Source: Siderastrea radians
Taxonomy: Eukaryota; Cnidaria; Anthozoa; Scleractinia; Rhizangiidae
Direction: 5' to 3'
Assembly (NCBI GenBank): GCA_964017195.1
Contig: OZ024890.1
Location: 46,874,593-46,938,592 of the forward strand
Length of the DNA: 64,000 nucleotides
A program made the translations under genes and the position numbers. Below the pieces are notes generated by a model that ran no database searches, was not told where the DNA came from, and was given only the letters and a program-made list of their open reading frames with translations. Every line of letters begins with the position of its first letter. The first letter of the stretch is position 1. Below are positions 23,701 through 32,665 of the stretch, piece by piece.

Positions 23701-26700
23701 CCGTTGTTTGTTGTTGATGTTTTGGAATTCACAGTATCTGTATTACTCTTTGGAAGTAGATACAAACAAGCTCTAATGTGCCTAATGAAAGAATGTCAAT
23801 GACTCAGGACTGGAGAACCCAATGGAAAAAGCATTAGTTAATCTGAACTGTTTTATTACTGTGAAACACATTTTGGTTTTAAGCTTACATAATATTATGC
23901 CTCTAAACCTATTTATTTTGGCAAAATCATACTCCCTTATTGCCTTAGAAATGTCTGTGAATTGAATTGTTTAGGCCCGTAAAATCATTTTTAGCTCATA
24001 AATGTCCCTAAACAGAACCGTTTTAATCTGGAGTCAACATGTATCCTTTATGGCTTACAGATGTCTCTAAACTGAACTGTATTATTCTCCTGAAATCATA
24101 CCGGTTCCTTTTTAACTTACAGGTGTCTCTAAACGGCACTGTATTGTTCTCCTGAAATCATGCTTCCTGTTAGCTTGCGGATGTCTGTGAACTGATTTAT
24201 TACATTATCATGAAATCATACCAACACTTTTTTTCACCTTACAGATGTCTCTAAAATGAGTGACTTCATCCTACTGATTTCATAAACTCCTTTTAGCTTA
24301 CTGATTCCTCTGTCCTGAACAGTTTCTTTCTACTGTTTCTCCTGACTGTTTACAATGTGAGAATGTCAGATACTGAAAATAGTAAACACAACTAGCATAG
24401 AACATAGTGGGCCGGGTAAAGTTGAAATAGCGTTTAACAAATAACCGTGTTCTTAACTGATTTCAAACTGCCCGACCCTAATATTAAGAAACAACGTTTG
24501 TATTACAAAGTGCCAACAAGGCATCTAGCACAGACTAGAAAACATTTATTTTGAAATGACCACATAAGCAGAAGGCTATCAGTCATCATTATGGGACCTG
24601 GGACCTGGGACCTGGGCCCTGGGCCCTGCGTTTTGTACCTGCCGCTCCACCATCACCTTTGAGGCTAATAACATCAAGGATTCATACATTTCCTTTCTGG
24701 TAGAAATAAATATATGGAATTTTAATAACTGGCTTGTTTGATTGTTTTTAAAATTTTGTTAAATGCAGAGGAAGGCAGTCCAAAGAAAAAGGGGAAAAGG
24801 AAACATGAAATGGAGAAGACAGCTCGTCAGTCACGCAAGAGAGTCTTGTAAGTGCAAGTTAGGGGTTGGTATTAACCATTGTGTCTTCCTGAAGAAAATA
24901 ATAAATGGTGCTCAAACAAATCTATAGGTGTTGCAACAAGCAGTTACAAAATGGTTGAGATACTGTCTCCAAAATTAGCATTTTTCCTAAGAACTTGATC
25001 TTGCTGAAAAACTAAATGATCATCTCTAATTCTGACACACAGTCCCCTTTCCATGTTAATGTGTGTTTGTTTGAGTGCAGTTAAGATATTCATGCAAAAC
25101 TGATTGGTAGACAGAGGTAGATGCAGACTGACTATAAGAAACCCTCATAACAAACAGGGACTGCGGAGGGGGAGGGGCTGGTAGGGCTATAGCCCTACCA
25201 CCTTTTTGCTTGGGTTGATTTTTTAGGGCTCCAGATGACATGGACAATGTATGAATCTTACCACTTGAAAGTAACAAAATGTGTCCAATCTTGCATATGT
25301 GTTCACGAAGTCTTGGCCAGATTTTTTAGCCTTGCCACTTTAAAATGGACTCCGCTGTCCCTGACAAAGAGTGCCTCAATTCTTTTAATTTGCAATTTGA
25401 GAGAGATAGAGGAAAGTGCCTGGTCTAAGGAAACAACAGCACGTTAAAGGCCACATTTGTCTTTGTTCCCTTGTGGGAGGAGTGTGCAGGTCCGGCTCCC
25501 AGCATCCTTTCTGCTTCTGCTGTCCACAGCTATATAAACCTATACATACCTTGACTTCACTTTGTCTGTGATAACATGATTGTAATATATTGTGTCAAAC
25601 TTTTGTAGTTATAACCGGTTCATTCAGAGCAAAGATTTGTCATCCAAGTCAGCTGAAGACATGGCATGTGTTTTTGGTCAACGGAGCAAGTCAGTACCTG
25701 GGACTCCTCAAGAACAGTCGGAGGTTGGTACAAACATACGTTTTGTTATTCATAATTTTTGTTGTCTTTCTGTTTAAAAGTCAAAAAGTGATTGTTGACA
25801 TTAGTGGTGAATTCAGACTCACTAATTCTTGGAATCTGATAATGCTCCCTTCTCCCAGGACTTCCCTAGATTAGTGAATGGCGAAGTTATTTTGTTACTG
25901 CTGCATCCTGCATACATGTCTGATTTATGGAGGTCAGCACACATGTGAACTACACATTTTCATGAAATATCTAGTTGTGGGGACTGAAAGTTGTTCCCTG
26001 TAACTTGTCCTAAGAATTCAAACCTGTTTGAATTCATGTGACTAGGCATGGGTGATATTTTCGAGACACAAAGGAAGAAGTTTCCATCCTGGCCGTTTGT
26101 AGCCAATCACACTTCTTTATAGTTTCAAAAACCCTATTAACAGAACTGAAACACTTTTATTTCTCTCAGATTCAAGCCCTGATATAAAAATGCATACTCT
26201 CCTTACTGTTCCCCATACATTTCTTATGGAACCAGTAAGGAGAATTTGTCTAAATATCAAGACATCTTATCCATGGTGATCACTTCCTTAATATTCTCAT
26301 CACTTTTAAAAATGTTTTAACAAGCAGTGATAGTGCAAAGAGAAATTACATTTTCGTCACTGTCAGGGCTGAAAGGGTTAAGCCTTTTAAAGTAATTGGC
26401 AACTTAGCTCCCTTAAAGTAGTACTACGATAAAAAAAATCACTTTTATTTTTTCTTCGAATTTCGAAACTTTGTTTACTAAACACTCCCCAAGCGAAATT
26501 TTAAGCCTTAATTTCGACAAGAAGACTGTTTATTTAAACTGCAATTTTCCGATTTAATAGTCCGCCATTATTACACCAGAAAGGACAGAATGACATCATT
26601 CACACACAAGTTTTAGAATGCAGTGTGTGTGAAAGTGCCTTATTTAGTATGCAGCACGGGAGTTTTGAGCTTTCACACTCTCAAACTCGTGTTTTGCATA

Positions 26701-27891
26701 ATTTGGAAGCCGCGTTCACACACTACATTCTACAGCTCTTGAGTGTATGACGTCATTGTATCCTTTCTGGTGTAATAATGGCGGACCATTAAAACGGAAA
26801 AGTGCAGTTTAAATTAACGGTCTTCTTCTCAAAATTAGGGTTATAATTTCGCTTGGGGAGTGTTTAACAAACATAGTTTCGAAATCCGAAGAAAAAAATT
26901 AAAGTGATTTTTTGATCATAGTACCACTTTAACTTTTTTGCAAACAGAAGTTTTAAAGAAAATATTCAGTTTTGTGCTTTGTGAAGTGTTACCAGTTATA
27001 AGGGTGTGTTTTTTTCTCTGTTAGGGCGAAGACTCGGACACGAGTACCGCATCTTGCCCCCCGCCAGCACTTCATGGCGTACAGACCATCAATTCTGGAC
27101 AGAGTATTCAGGAATACTTCGAGAAGAAAATGAGAGAAATGAAAGCTGCCAGAGAGCGAAAAGGAACGGGAGGAGACAACACAATCAACGAAGAAGTTTC
27201 TCCGATTGCAGTTCAGGGAGAAGGTTCACAAAATCAGGAAATGGTTGAGGAGGGGTCGATATTAAGAAAAAAGAAGAAGGAGAAAAAACGCAAGAGGAAA
27301 ATTGTGACGGAAACTGGCGAATTGAGAAGCAACGAGAGTGGTTTGGAGTTTGGGGAAGATGAATGCTCTGTTAAGAAAAAGAAGAAAAAAGACACGGTGT
27401 CTGATGGAGAAACCGAACTTGAAGTTCATGTAACGCGGAGCGAAGAGCGAAAGAAAAAGAAAAGAAAGGAAAAGAACTTTAAAGTGGTGGAGTCCGAAAT
27501 TTGCAAAGATGATGGAGTGCAACGTGAGACGATAGGGGAGTGTTTGATTGCAGAGGAAACGAAAACTGACAAGAAAAAGGGCAAGAGCAACAAGAAGGAC
27601 AAAAATGCATCTGCTGTTGAGGTGGAAATGTCGAGTACGAGTAATGAAAGAAAAGAGAAGAAAAATAAACTGAAAAAGTCCAGGGAATCTGACGAGGAAG
27701 AAATGTGTGGACAATCGGTTATCGAAACTGAAGACACGAAAAACGACAAAAGAAAGAAAAGGAAAAGAGAGGGGAAAAACTCTGTTTCTTGCGACGCCGA
27801 TGCTGTTGAAATTACGATAAAAGAGGATAAAGGAAAGAAAGAGAAGAAAAATGACAAAATAAAATCAAGCGAGAAAAAGCGAAAACTGTAA
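17720..27891 (+). CDS. PINX1: PIN2/TERF1-interacting telomerase inhibitor 1, G-patch protein
   Basis: Six exons join in frame: 17720-17792, 19051-19173, 20198-20299, 24769-24847, 25609-25723 and 27025-27891 (stop TAA), for 452 residues. The protein starts MAMLAERKSKQKWSNDPRNT, like human PINX1. It continues with the G-patch (SRFGYQMLTKMGWKTGKGLG, residues about 28-70), then DNWLSHQLAFDDLLSKL, the conserved block RFIQSKDLSSKSAEDMACVF and SIQEYFEKKMREMK. The last exon encodes a long Lys/Glu-rich low-complexity tail of about 230 residues. PINX1 is a nucleolar and telomeric protein that inhibits telomerase in mammals; its yeast relative works in rRNA processing by stimulating a DEAH helicase through the G-patch. 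The lysine-rich tail probably gives nucleolar targeting. The donor after exon 5 is GTTGGT, weaker than the others. The introns, especially the third (20300-24768), are transposon-rich. Confidence 0.95.
18279..18765. mobile_element. MITE-like element with GGGGCCGATTACATGA ends
   Basis: The left end is GGGGCCGATTACATGACGCG followed by GGCTGGC. The right end is its complement with CAGCCCGGCTCATGTAATTG just inside. Additional GCCAGC/GCTGGC blocks occur inside (18420-18440 and 18670). No target duplication is obvious. It lies in PINX1 intron 1 and is non-coding. Confidence 0.7.
21105..21251 (+). mobile_element. ~147-bp MITE, copy A
   Basis: It starts ACAATCCCGGCCACAAACCT and ends AATTGTGGCCGCGGTTGT, so its tips are inverted repeats. 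A nearly identical copy in the same orientation is at 23231-23377. The body includes GAAACAGTTTGTGAAAGTGA and a GTTTTACTTTCGTCAACATT stretch. Confidence 0.7.
23231..23377 (+). mobile_element. ~147-bp MITE, copy B
   Basis: This is a near-identical direct repeat of 21105-21251, about 2.1 kb downstream in the same PINX1 intron, with the same inverted tips. The two copies are much more alike than other repeats in the window, suggesting recent insertion or a shared duplication. Confidence 0.7.
23850..24300 (+). repeat. Degenerate ~62-bp tandem repeat in PINX1 intron 3
   Basis: At least five diverged units recur around TTACAGATGTCTCTAAACTG, TTATTCTCCTGAAATCATAC and TTTTTAACTTAC. The repeat phrase ACAGATGTCTCTAAA is seen near 24057, 24118 (variant), 24178 (variant) and 24241. 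Confidence 0.65.
26165..26382 (+). repeat. Dispersed ~220-bp repeat (copy 3)
   Basis: It contains TCTCCTTACTGTTCCCCATAC, GGAACCAGTAAGGAGAATTT, TTCTCATCACTT and AAGGGTTAA at the end. This is the most complete reference copy for the family in the window and is in PINX1 intron 5. Confidence 0.75.
26413..26932. mobile_element. Long-TIR element with TTAA duplication in PINX1 intron 5
   Basis: The left end is TTAAAGTAGTACTACGAT and the right end ATCATAGTACCACTTTAA. The arms of about 200 bp share AAATCACTTT, CACTCCCCAAGCGAAATT, GTCCGCCATTATTACACCAG and AAAGGA. TTAA flanks both sides. The duplication suggests a piggyBac-type element; the tip sequence is not the classic one, so the superfamily is inference. 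The element ends about 90 bp before PINX1 exon 6. Confidence 0.75.
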
Positions 27892-29093
27892 AGCGCAAAC
27901 CAACTCATGCCAAAAAACAATATATATTTTTAACGTCATTGGTCTAGTGCAAATGTTAGTGTATTACTTGCATCTTAGACTTAGTCCCCTGGTAAACTGT
28001 GTTGTGCACTGTAAAAGCCTGGATTTGGGGAAGACCTGAAAAATGTTGTGTGATAAACAATACAAGTTTGACTACGAGCATTCCCCTTTCTCCGGGACCT
28101 TCCCTTTCAATGATAGTCAAGGGAGAGCTTGCTAGGCTTTTTAAGACTTAATTTACGGTGCATCTTATGGTGAGATCCCGTATTTTTGCATTAGTTTTAG
28201 GGCCCATTTACTTGTTATCCTGGGATGCAAGTTATTCGGGACGAGGTATTCTCGTTTTCTGGTCATCCTTGTCCAAGCACCGGCATGAGATCTTACCAAG
28301 GGAAGAAATGCGACGAAAAATTCCATGTAAACAGTCCTGAAGGTCATCTCGCCCAAAGGCAGTAACTGAGACTGTCGCCTCTATAGCGTTGCCGATTCCT
28401 GAGTTCACCCCATTTTCAATGTTTAGAGCAATGTGCTGTGAGTTCATTTGAATCTTTTTCGATTGTTTTTCCTTCGTTCTTTGACTCCCATGTATCATCA
28501 GTCGGGCTTAATTAAACTGTTCCTGAATTTCATGTCTTTCGGGAGGAAGGTCGTTGCGGGCGAAGTGACTTTCGTCCCGTGATGCCGGAATGAACCCAGT
28601 GTCCCAGTCATGTGAACCAGTTTTTTTATTCCGCGATGAAGTTCATTTTAGCTATCATGTAAGCGTGCCCTTACATGGCCGCTTGGATGTTAACAGGCAA
28701 TTTTTTGAGGGGGAGGTGGAGGTGGTACTCCCATATATAAGATATATGGGTACGTGGTTACGTGCCGCTGCCAAGGGTATGGTTTTTAAGCAGTCTAGTC
28801 TGGAAAACCAGAGAGAAAATCAAGAGGTTGCCAGTGATTGTTAATAAACAGTCTTCATATGCGAAGATACGGCACGGGACCTAAAGAAGTTTGAAGGTGT
28901 CCAACTTGTTCTCTGTAACAGTGTGTTACTCCTCTCATACAGTAGGATGTTCTCTACAATCCTGAAGGGGGGGGGAGTACTCAAACCAAGTTTGATTAAG
29001 GGTGTTATGCCTTAGTGGGTCAAACCGTGACTCTGTTTATGACAAAAACGTTAACCCCCCCCCATCCTTTCTTTTGGGATGAGCGTTCTCACC
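27892..29093. other. Intergenic sequence between PINX1 and the cGLR gene
   Basis: PINX1 3' flank. No poly(A) signal close to the stop is convincing; AATAAA occurs at about 28843. There is a G run with GGGAGTACTC near 28970 that resembles the repeat at 6580. Short reading frames at 28158-28340 and 28590-28844 have no recognisable domain. Confidence 0.35.
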
Positions 29094-29336
29094 CCTTTGT
29101 CATTACCTATTTCTCTCTTTCTGCTTCCGGATACAGGTTTGCCATGTCCCGGTGCCACATTCGCCATGCATTCGCCTTTGTCATTACCTGTTTCTCTCTT
29201 TCTGCTTCTGGATACAGGTTTGCCATGTCCCGGTGCCACATTCGCCATACATTCGCCTTTGTCATTACCTATTTCTCTCTTTCTGCTTCTGGATACAGGT
29301 TTGCCACGTCCCGGTGCCACATTCGCCATGCACGAC
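29094..29336 (+). repeat. Three 81-bp tandem repeats upstream of the cGLR gene
   Basis: Units start at 29094, 29175 and 29256 with CCTTTGTCATTACCT and contain TTTCTCTCTTTCTGCTTC and GGATACAGGTTTGCCA. The copies differ by a few substitutions only. Because 81 is divisible by three, reading frames stay open on both strands through the array; these are not genes. The array ends about 220 bp before the cGLR start codon, so it may lie in its promoter or 5' UTR. Confidence 0.85.
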
Positions 29337-29559
29337 GTTAACGTGCTGAAATGTACGAATCACACAACAACTTCAAAGTTTGGGAAATTTCTCTCCTTTT
29401 TCACAGGCTCGTGTTGGATGCGAGGGACTGGATCATAGGCAGTCGGTGTTACCGAAGGGTTCGTAATATAATATCGTCACCAATTGTCTCCCTGATGCAC
29501 TCCTGATGCCGTGTAAATCTTTTTTCATCGTGTTTTATACTTTGCAGCACTGTGCAAAA

Positions 29560-31407
29560 ATGTCTGATTTAGAAGGACTGGTCCGCATGTTGCTGTGTGG
29601 ATTTCCAGTTTACAGGGATTACGTAATATCCGAAAGGCTTAGCTATGAATTTCTTGAGAAGTTTTATTCGAACGACGAACTGCGATATGTAATGACGGGT
29701 AGCTTCCGGGAAGGATATCCCGACGTACTGTATAGTGATATAGATGTGATTGTGGTTTTAAATCCGTCAGAGGAGATCTTGACACTGGAATCTCAAACAC
29801 AAGTTTTTCAACCTGTCGATGAAGCGCCAGCCCACGTTAAACTTATCATTCCTCCAGCTTACAGTAAGTACTTCTGTGAGAAGTATCATACGATATCAAC
29901 CTTCCTCGATCTCTTGGAAACGGACAAAGACAGCTACTTTGTCTCGGCCGAGAGAGCAAGAAGCCTTCATGAGAGAGACTTTCTTCATGAGTTTATGGCC
30001 GATAAAAAGCCCAGTGCACCGTGGACCGCTTCAGCGACGGCTGACAAGGTTAATATCTCGCCTGCCTACACCTTCCGGACGTCTTCAAATGAGAAAGCGA
30101 TGGTGCATCGTGGAAACGCAGAGGTAGATCGTGTTCCAGCGATCGAGTGTATGGGATGGCCAGTTGATGCGAATGAATGGAAAACTAGACAGCCAAGGAA
30201 CTGGCCCAGCGCCGAGATGGTGGAAAATATCTCCACCAGCGGTTTCATGATTGTACCAAAGCCTTCGGACATTTCAGGAGACACGAAAAGGGAGTGGCGA
30301 CTTTCGTTTTCTAACCCGGAAGCGAAACTTTTAGACAGCTTCAATGAATGCCAAGCCAAGGTATACTATTTGTTACGTTCCTTGTATGTCAGGTACTTGA
30401 AAGAAAAGCTGCGAGGAGTATTAACCTCGTATCATCTCAAAACGGTGATGTTTTGGATGCTCGAGAAAGAAGAACACAGTGCCTGGTCTGAAGAAAGTAT
30501 CCTGGAGATGTTCTTCCGGGTTCTCAGAAAGCTCTTAAAGTTTACCAAGGATGGATTTTGCCCTCATTACGTCGTCCGTAGTCACAATTTGTTTTTCAAG
30601 ACATCGAAACCGACATTGGAAGATACTTCGAGAGAAATTGCTCGTATCTTAGACGATCCTTTGGTTGCGTTTGACAATCTTGTAAATCAGTCTTTTCTTG
30701 GGTTAATGCCTCGTCTTGGTGTGTTATCGGTGGACGTGAAAGGAAAACTGAACAGAAAAATTTTGAGCTTGTCAAGACCCTCAGCTTTCAAAGCCTTCAC
30801 CAACCCAGAATCCGTGAGGAATCTAGAGCTTGAGTGTTTGTCAAAAACATTGGAGGACACTGCGATCTCTATCAAAGCATTTCCAGATGGACTTGCCTTG
30901 ATTGAGGTTTACATTGGTGCCATTCTTCAGGGACATCAGTTTGCTTTTACCATGGGGAAAAGTGAGGTTGAGCTTACCAAGACTAAGTTGAGCTCAGTTC
31001 AGGAAGATTTTTTTGAGATGGAAACAGCTCACATTAATCAGTCCTTGTTGGTATGGTTGGAGCTGGGGAAGATTGCTGTCAACTACACCACACAAGGGAG
31101 GAATGATAAGATGTTTTCTTTCTTCCACAAGCTCTATGCATTTATAAGACACCAGAGTGGGCCTCCTAGTGACGAAGACAAGCAAACACTTGACACTATT
31201 CAAGCAGTGTGTTCTACAGCTGGGGGATTTTTAGCCACTGTCAATTTCAATGCAGGCAAGATCTCCTATCTACAGCTGCATGAATTGCTATGCAACATTC
31301 TTCCGCTGAATGGCAATAGTGCACAATCTGCATGTGATCTCACTGTTGCTCTGTTTGTACTTGCCGGTGCAACTTGTAAGATGGCAAAAGATTTTTCTAA
31401 CAAGTGA
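29560..31407 (+). CDS. cGAS-like receptor / Mab-21 family nucleotidyltransferase
   Basis: This is a single intronless frame of 615 codons from the ATG at 29560. An upstream in-frame ATG at 29506 would add 18 residues; 29560 is preferred because of A at -3 and because the extra residues look like read-through of flanking sequence. The family makes cyclic dinucleotide signals (cGAS-like receptors) or is developmental (MAB21). Residues, counted from 29560: GS at 47-48 in MTGSFREGYPDVLYSDID, Asp60 and Asp62 of that DxD, and Asp190 in AEVDRVPAIECMGWP. These match the nucleotidyltransferase active site, including the third acidic residue. GFMIVPKP and REWRLSFSNPEAKLL match the start of the Mab-21 lobe, and LTSYHLKTVMFWMLE its helical spine. 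There is no Cys/His cluster after this, so the DNA-binding zinc thumb of vertebrate cGAS is absent. About 200 further C-terminal residues are predicted helical and unassigned. An RNA or other ligand sensor is likely, but this is inference. Confidence 0.85.
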   Translation: MSDLEGLVRMLLCGFPVYRDYVISERLSYEFLEKFYSNDELRYVMTGSFREGYPDVLYSDIDVIVVLNPSEEILTLESQTQVFQPVDEAPAHVKLIIPPAYSKYFCEKYHTISTFLDLLETDKDSYFVSAERARSLHERDFLHEFMADKKPSAPWTASATADKVNISPAYTFRTSSNEKAMVHRGNAEVDRVPAIECMGWPVDANEWKTRQPRNWPSAEMVENISTSGFMIVPKPSDISGDTKREWRLSFSNPEAKLLDSFNECQAKVYYLLRSLYVRYLKEKLRGVLTSYHLKTVMFWMLEKEEHSAWSEESILEMFFRVLRKLLKFTKDGFCPHYVVRSHNLFFKTSKPTLEDTSREIARILDDPLVAFDNLVNQSFLGLMPRLGVLSVDVKGKLNRKILSLSRPSAFKAFTNPESVRNLELECLSKTLEDTAISIKAFPDGLALIEVYIGAILQGHQFAFTMGKSEVELTKTKLSSVQEDFFEMETAHINQSLLVWLELGKIAVNYTTQGRNDKMFSFFHKLYAFIRHQSGPPSDEDKQTLDTIQAVCSTAGGFLATVNFNAGKISYLQLHELLCNILPLNGNSAQSACDLTVALFVLAGATCKMAKDFSNK

Positions 31408-32665
31408 TCTTTATGTAAATAATTCTTGTTTGTTTATTCTCAATACAGTAACAGCAATGTTGTTTGTATCTTTTGTGATAAAGAGAATATACTGACTCAA
31501 TATATGCATGTTCTCCTTGGCCAAAGGATAATGTTTTGTACTCCTTCTTTCTTCAAGCACAAAGACTTCTTGGCCAATGGGGATTGTATGCTGTGACAAA
31601 GAGCCAATATAAATAATCAAAGAGTTTTAGGCAAGACTGTTGTAAGTGACTTTTCTGTCTTCCCGAGTTGAAAACAAAATTGCTCAAAGAGGCTGGTTAG
31701 AATGTAAGAATTAATTAAATGGAGTTCTGTATTTAGTTTTTGAGCAAAATGCTTTAATGCAAAGAATTAGCCTATGGCTCTCTCTAGCCAAGGTGGACAC
31801 CTTCGAGACCAGCTCTAGCTGTCCGCCTTAGAGAGTTGTGTGCCTTATAGAGAGTCGGTGTGGCCAGACATCAGAAATAAATTATTTTAGAACTAAAGCA
31901 AGGTAATAATAATTTATCATAGGTGTTCACTATTTTTTTTTAGAAAAAATTAAAAATTGTGTAAAACAAGAGAGTATATTTTATTTGTCCTAAATAGGGA
32001 CCTTAATTTTTTAAGTGGAGGATGTTGTTCTAAACAGGGGTTGGTTTTTAGGCCTTTTTTTGTCCTAAACAGGGTCAGGGTTCCAGACCCTCAGTGGTAC
32101 CCTTACACCCAAATAATATGGGTCAAGTGCCCCCCTTCCCCCACCCACCAACCCTTCAGGGTCAGCACTGCAGTGGTCTTCTCTAATCAGCTGCCTTATG
32201 GGGTACAGGCCTGATTTGGAACATGCTGTGAACTTACACAGTTGCTTTAGGTCATCTGGATCAGCTTTCATGCGTGCAGTTTGGTCACAAAAAATAGCGG
32301 GTATGGGCCTGGGGCAGGCCTCTGGGCAGGCCTCTGGGCAGGCCTCTGGGCCTGGGCAAGGAGCCCTTGTGCAGGAAAAATGTGCCCAGACCCGAGTTTT
32401 TTTCCTTTCTTTCTTTTTCTTTCTTTGTTTTTGTTTTTGCTTTGTTCTTGTTGTGTTTTGTTTGAAATTTTTTTTTTCGGTTTAGGACTAAGCTGCCATG
32501 GCCCCAAATCGGAAAAAAACACGGATCCAGTAGTTGTCACAACTGCCCGCACTCCCCTCCCTACCCGCGATAGTAACTAAGTTAGCTAGTCTACCCACCA
32601 CCCACCTCTTCTCAGTCTATGACCATGCACGAAAACGAGTTTAGGACAATACAGCACCAGCCAAA
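31408..32665. other. Intergenic sequence and ORP promoter region
   Basis: cGLR 3' flank with AATAAA at about 31876, a possible poly(A) signal. A repeat at about 31767-31862 has CTCTCTAGCCAAGGTGGACA and GTCCGCCTTAGAGAG in opposite senses. A GGGCAGGCCTCT unit is repeated three times near 32312-32348. The last 100 bp before 32666 must hold the ORP promoter; no TATA box is seen. Confidence 0.4.

Larger units (their letters stand above)
21018..24654. repeat. Inverted pair of CAGGTCCCAGGTCCC blocks in PINX1 intron 3
   Basis: The segment at 21018-21074 has CCACCATCGGCAGGTACAAA then ACGCAGG and repeated TCCCAGG units. The segment at 24593-24654 has the complement, with repeated GGGACCT units, TGCGTTTTGTACCTGCCG and CTCCACCAT. 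They could be the two ends of one large (about 3.6 kb) degraded transposon, or two copies of one small element. Confidence 0.5.

Noticed and set aside
27262..27920. Antisense Phe/Ser/Leu-rich frames of 150-164 codons under PINX1 exon 6
   Set aside because: They are shadows of the Lys/Glu-rich coding strand and have no recognisable features.
29015..29438. Reading frames of about 92-119 codons on both strands
   Set aside because: They arise because the 81-bp tandem unit is divisible by three and lacks stops; they are repeats, not proteins.
29506..29559. Upstream ATG of the cGLR frame as the true start
   Set aside because: The 18 extra residues look unlike the conserved start and the internal ATG has a better context. 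It remains possible and needs 5' mapping to settle.
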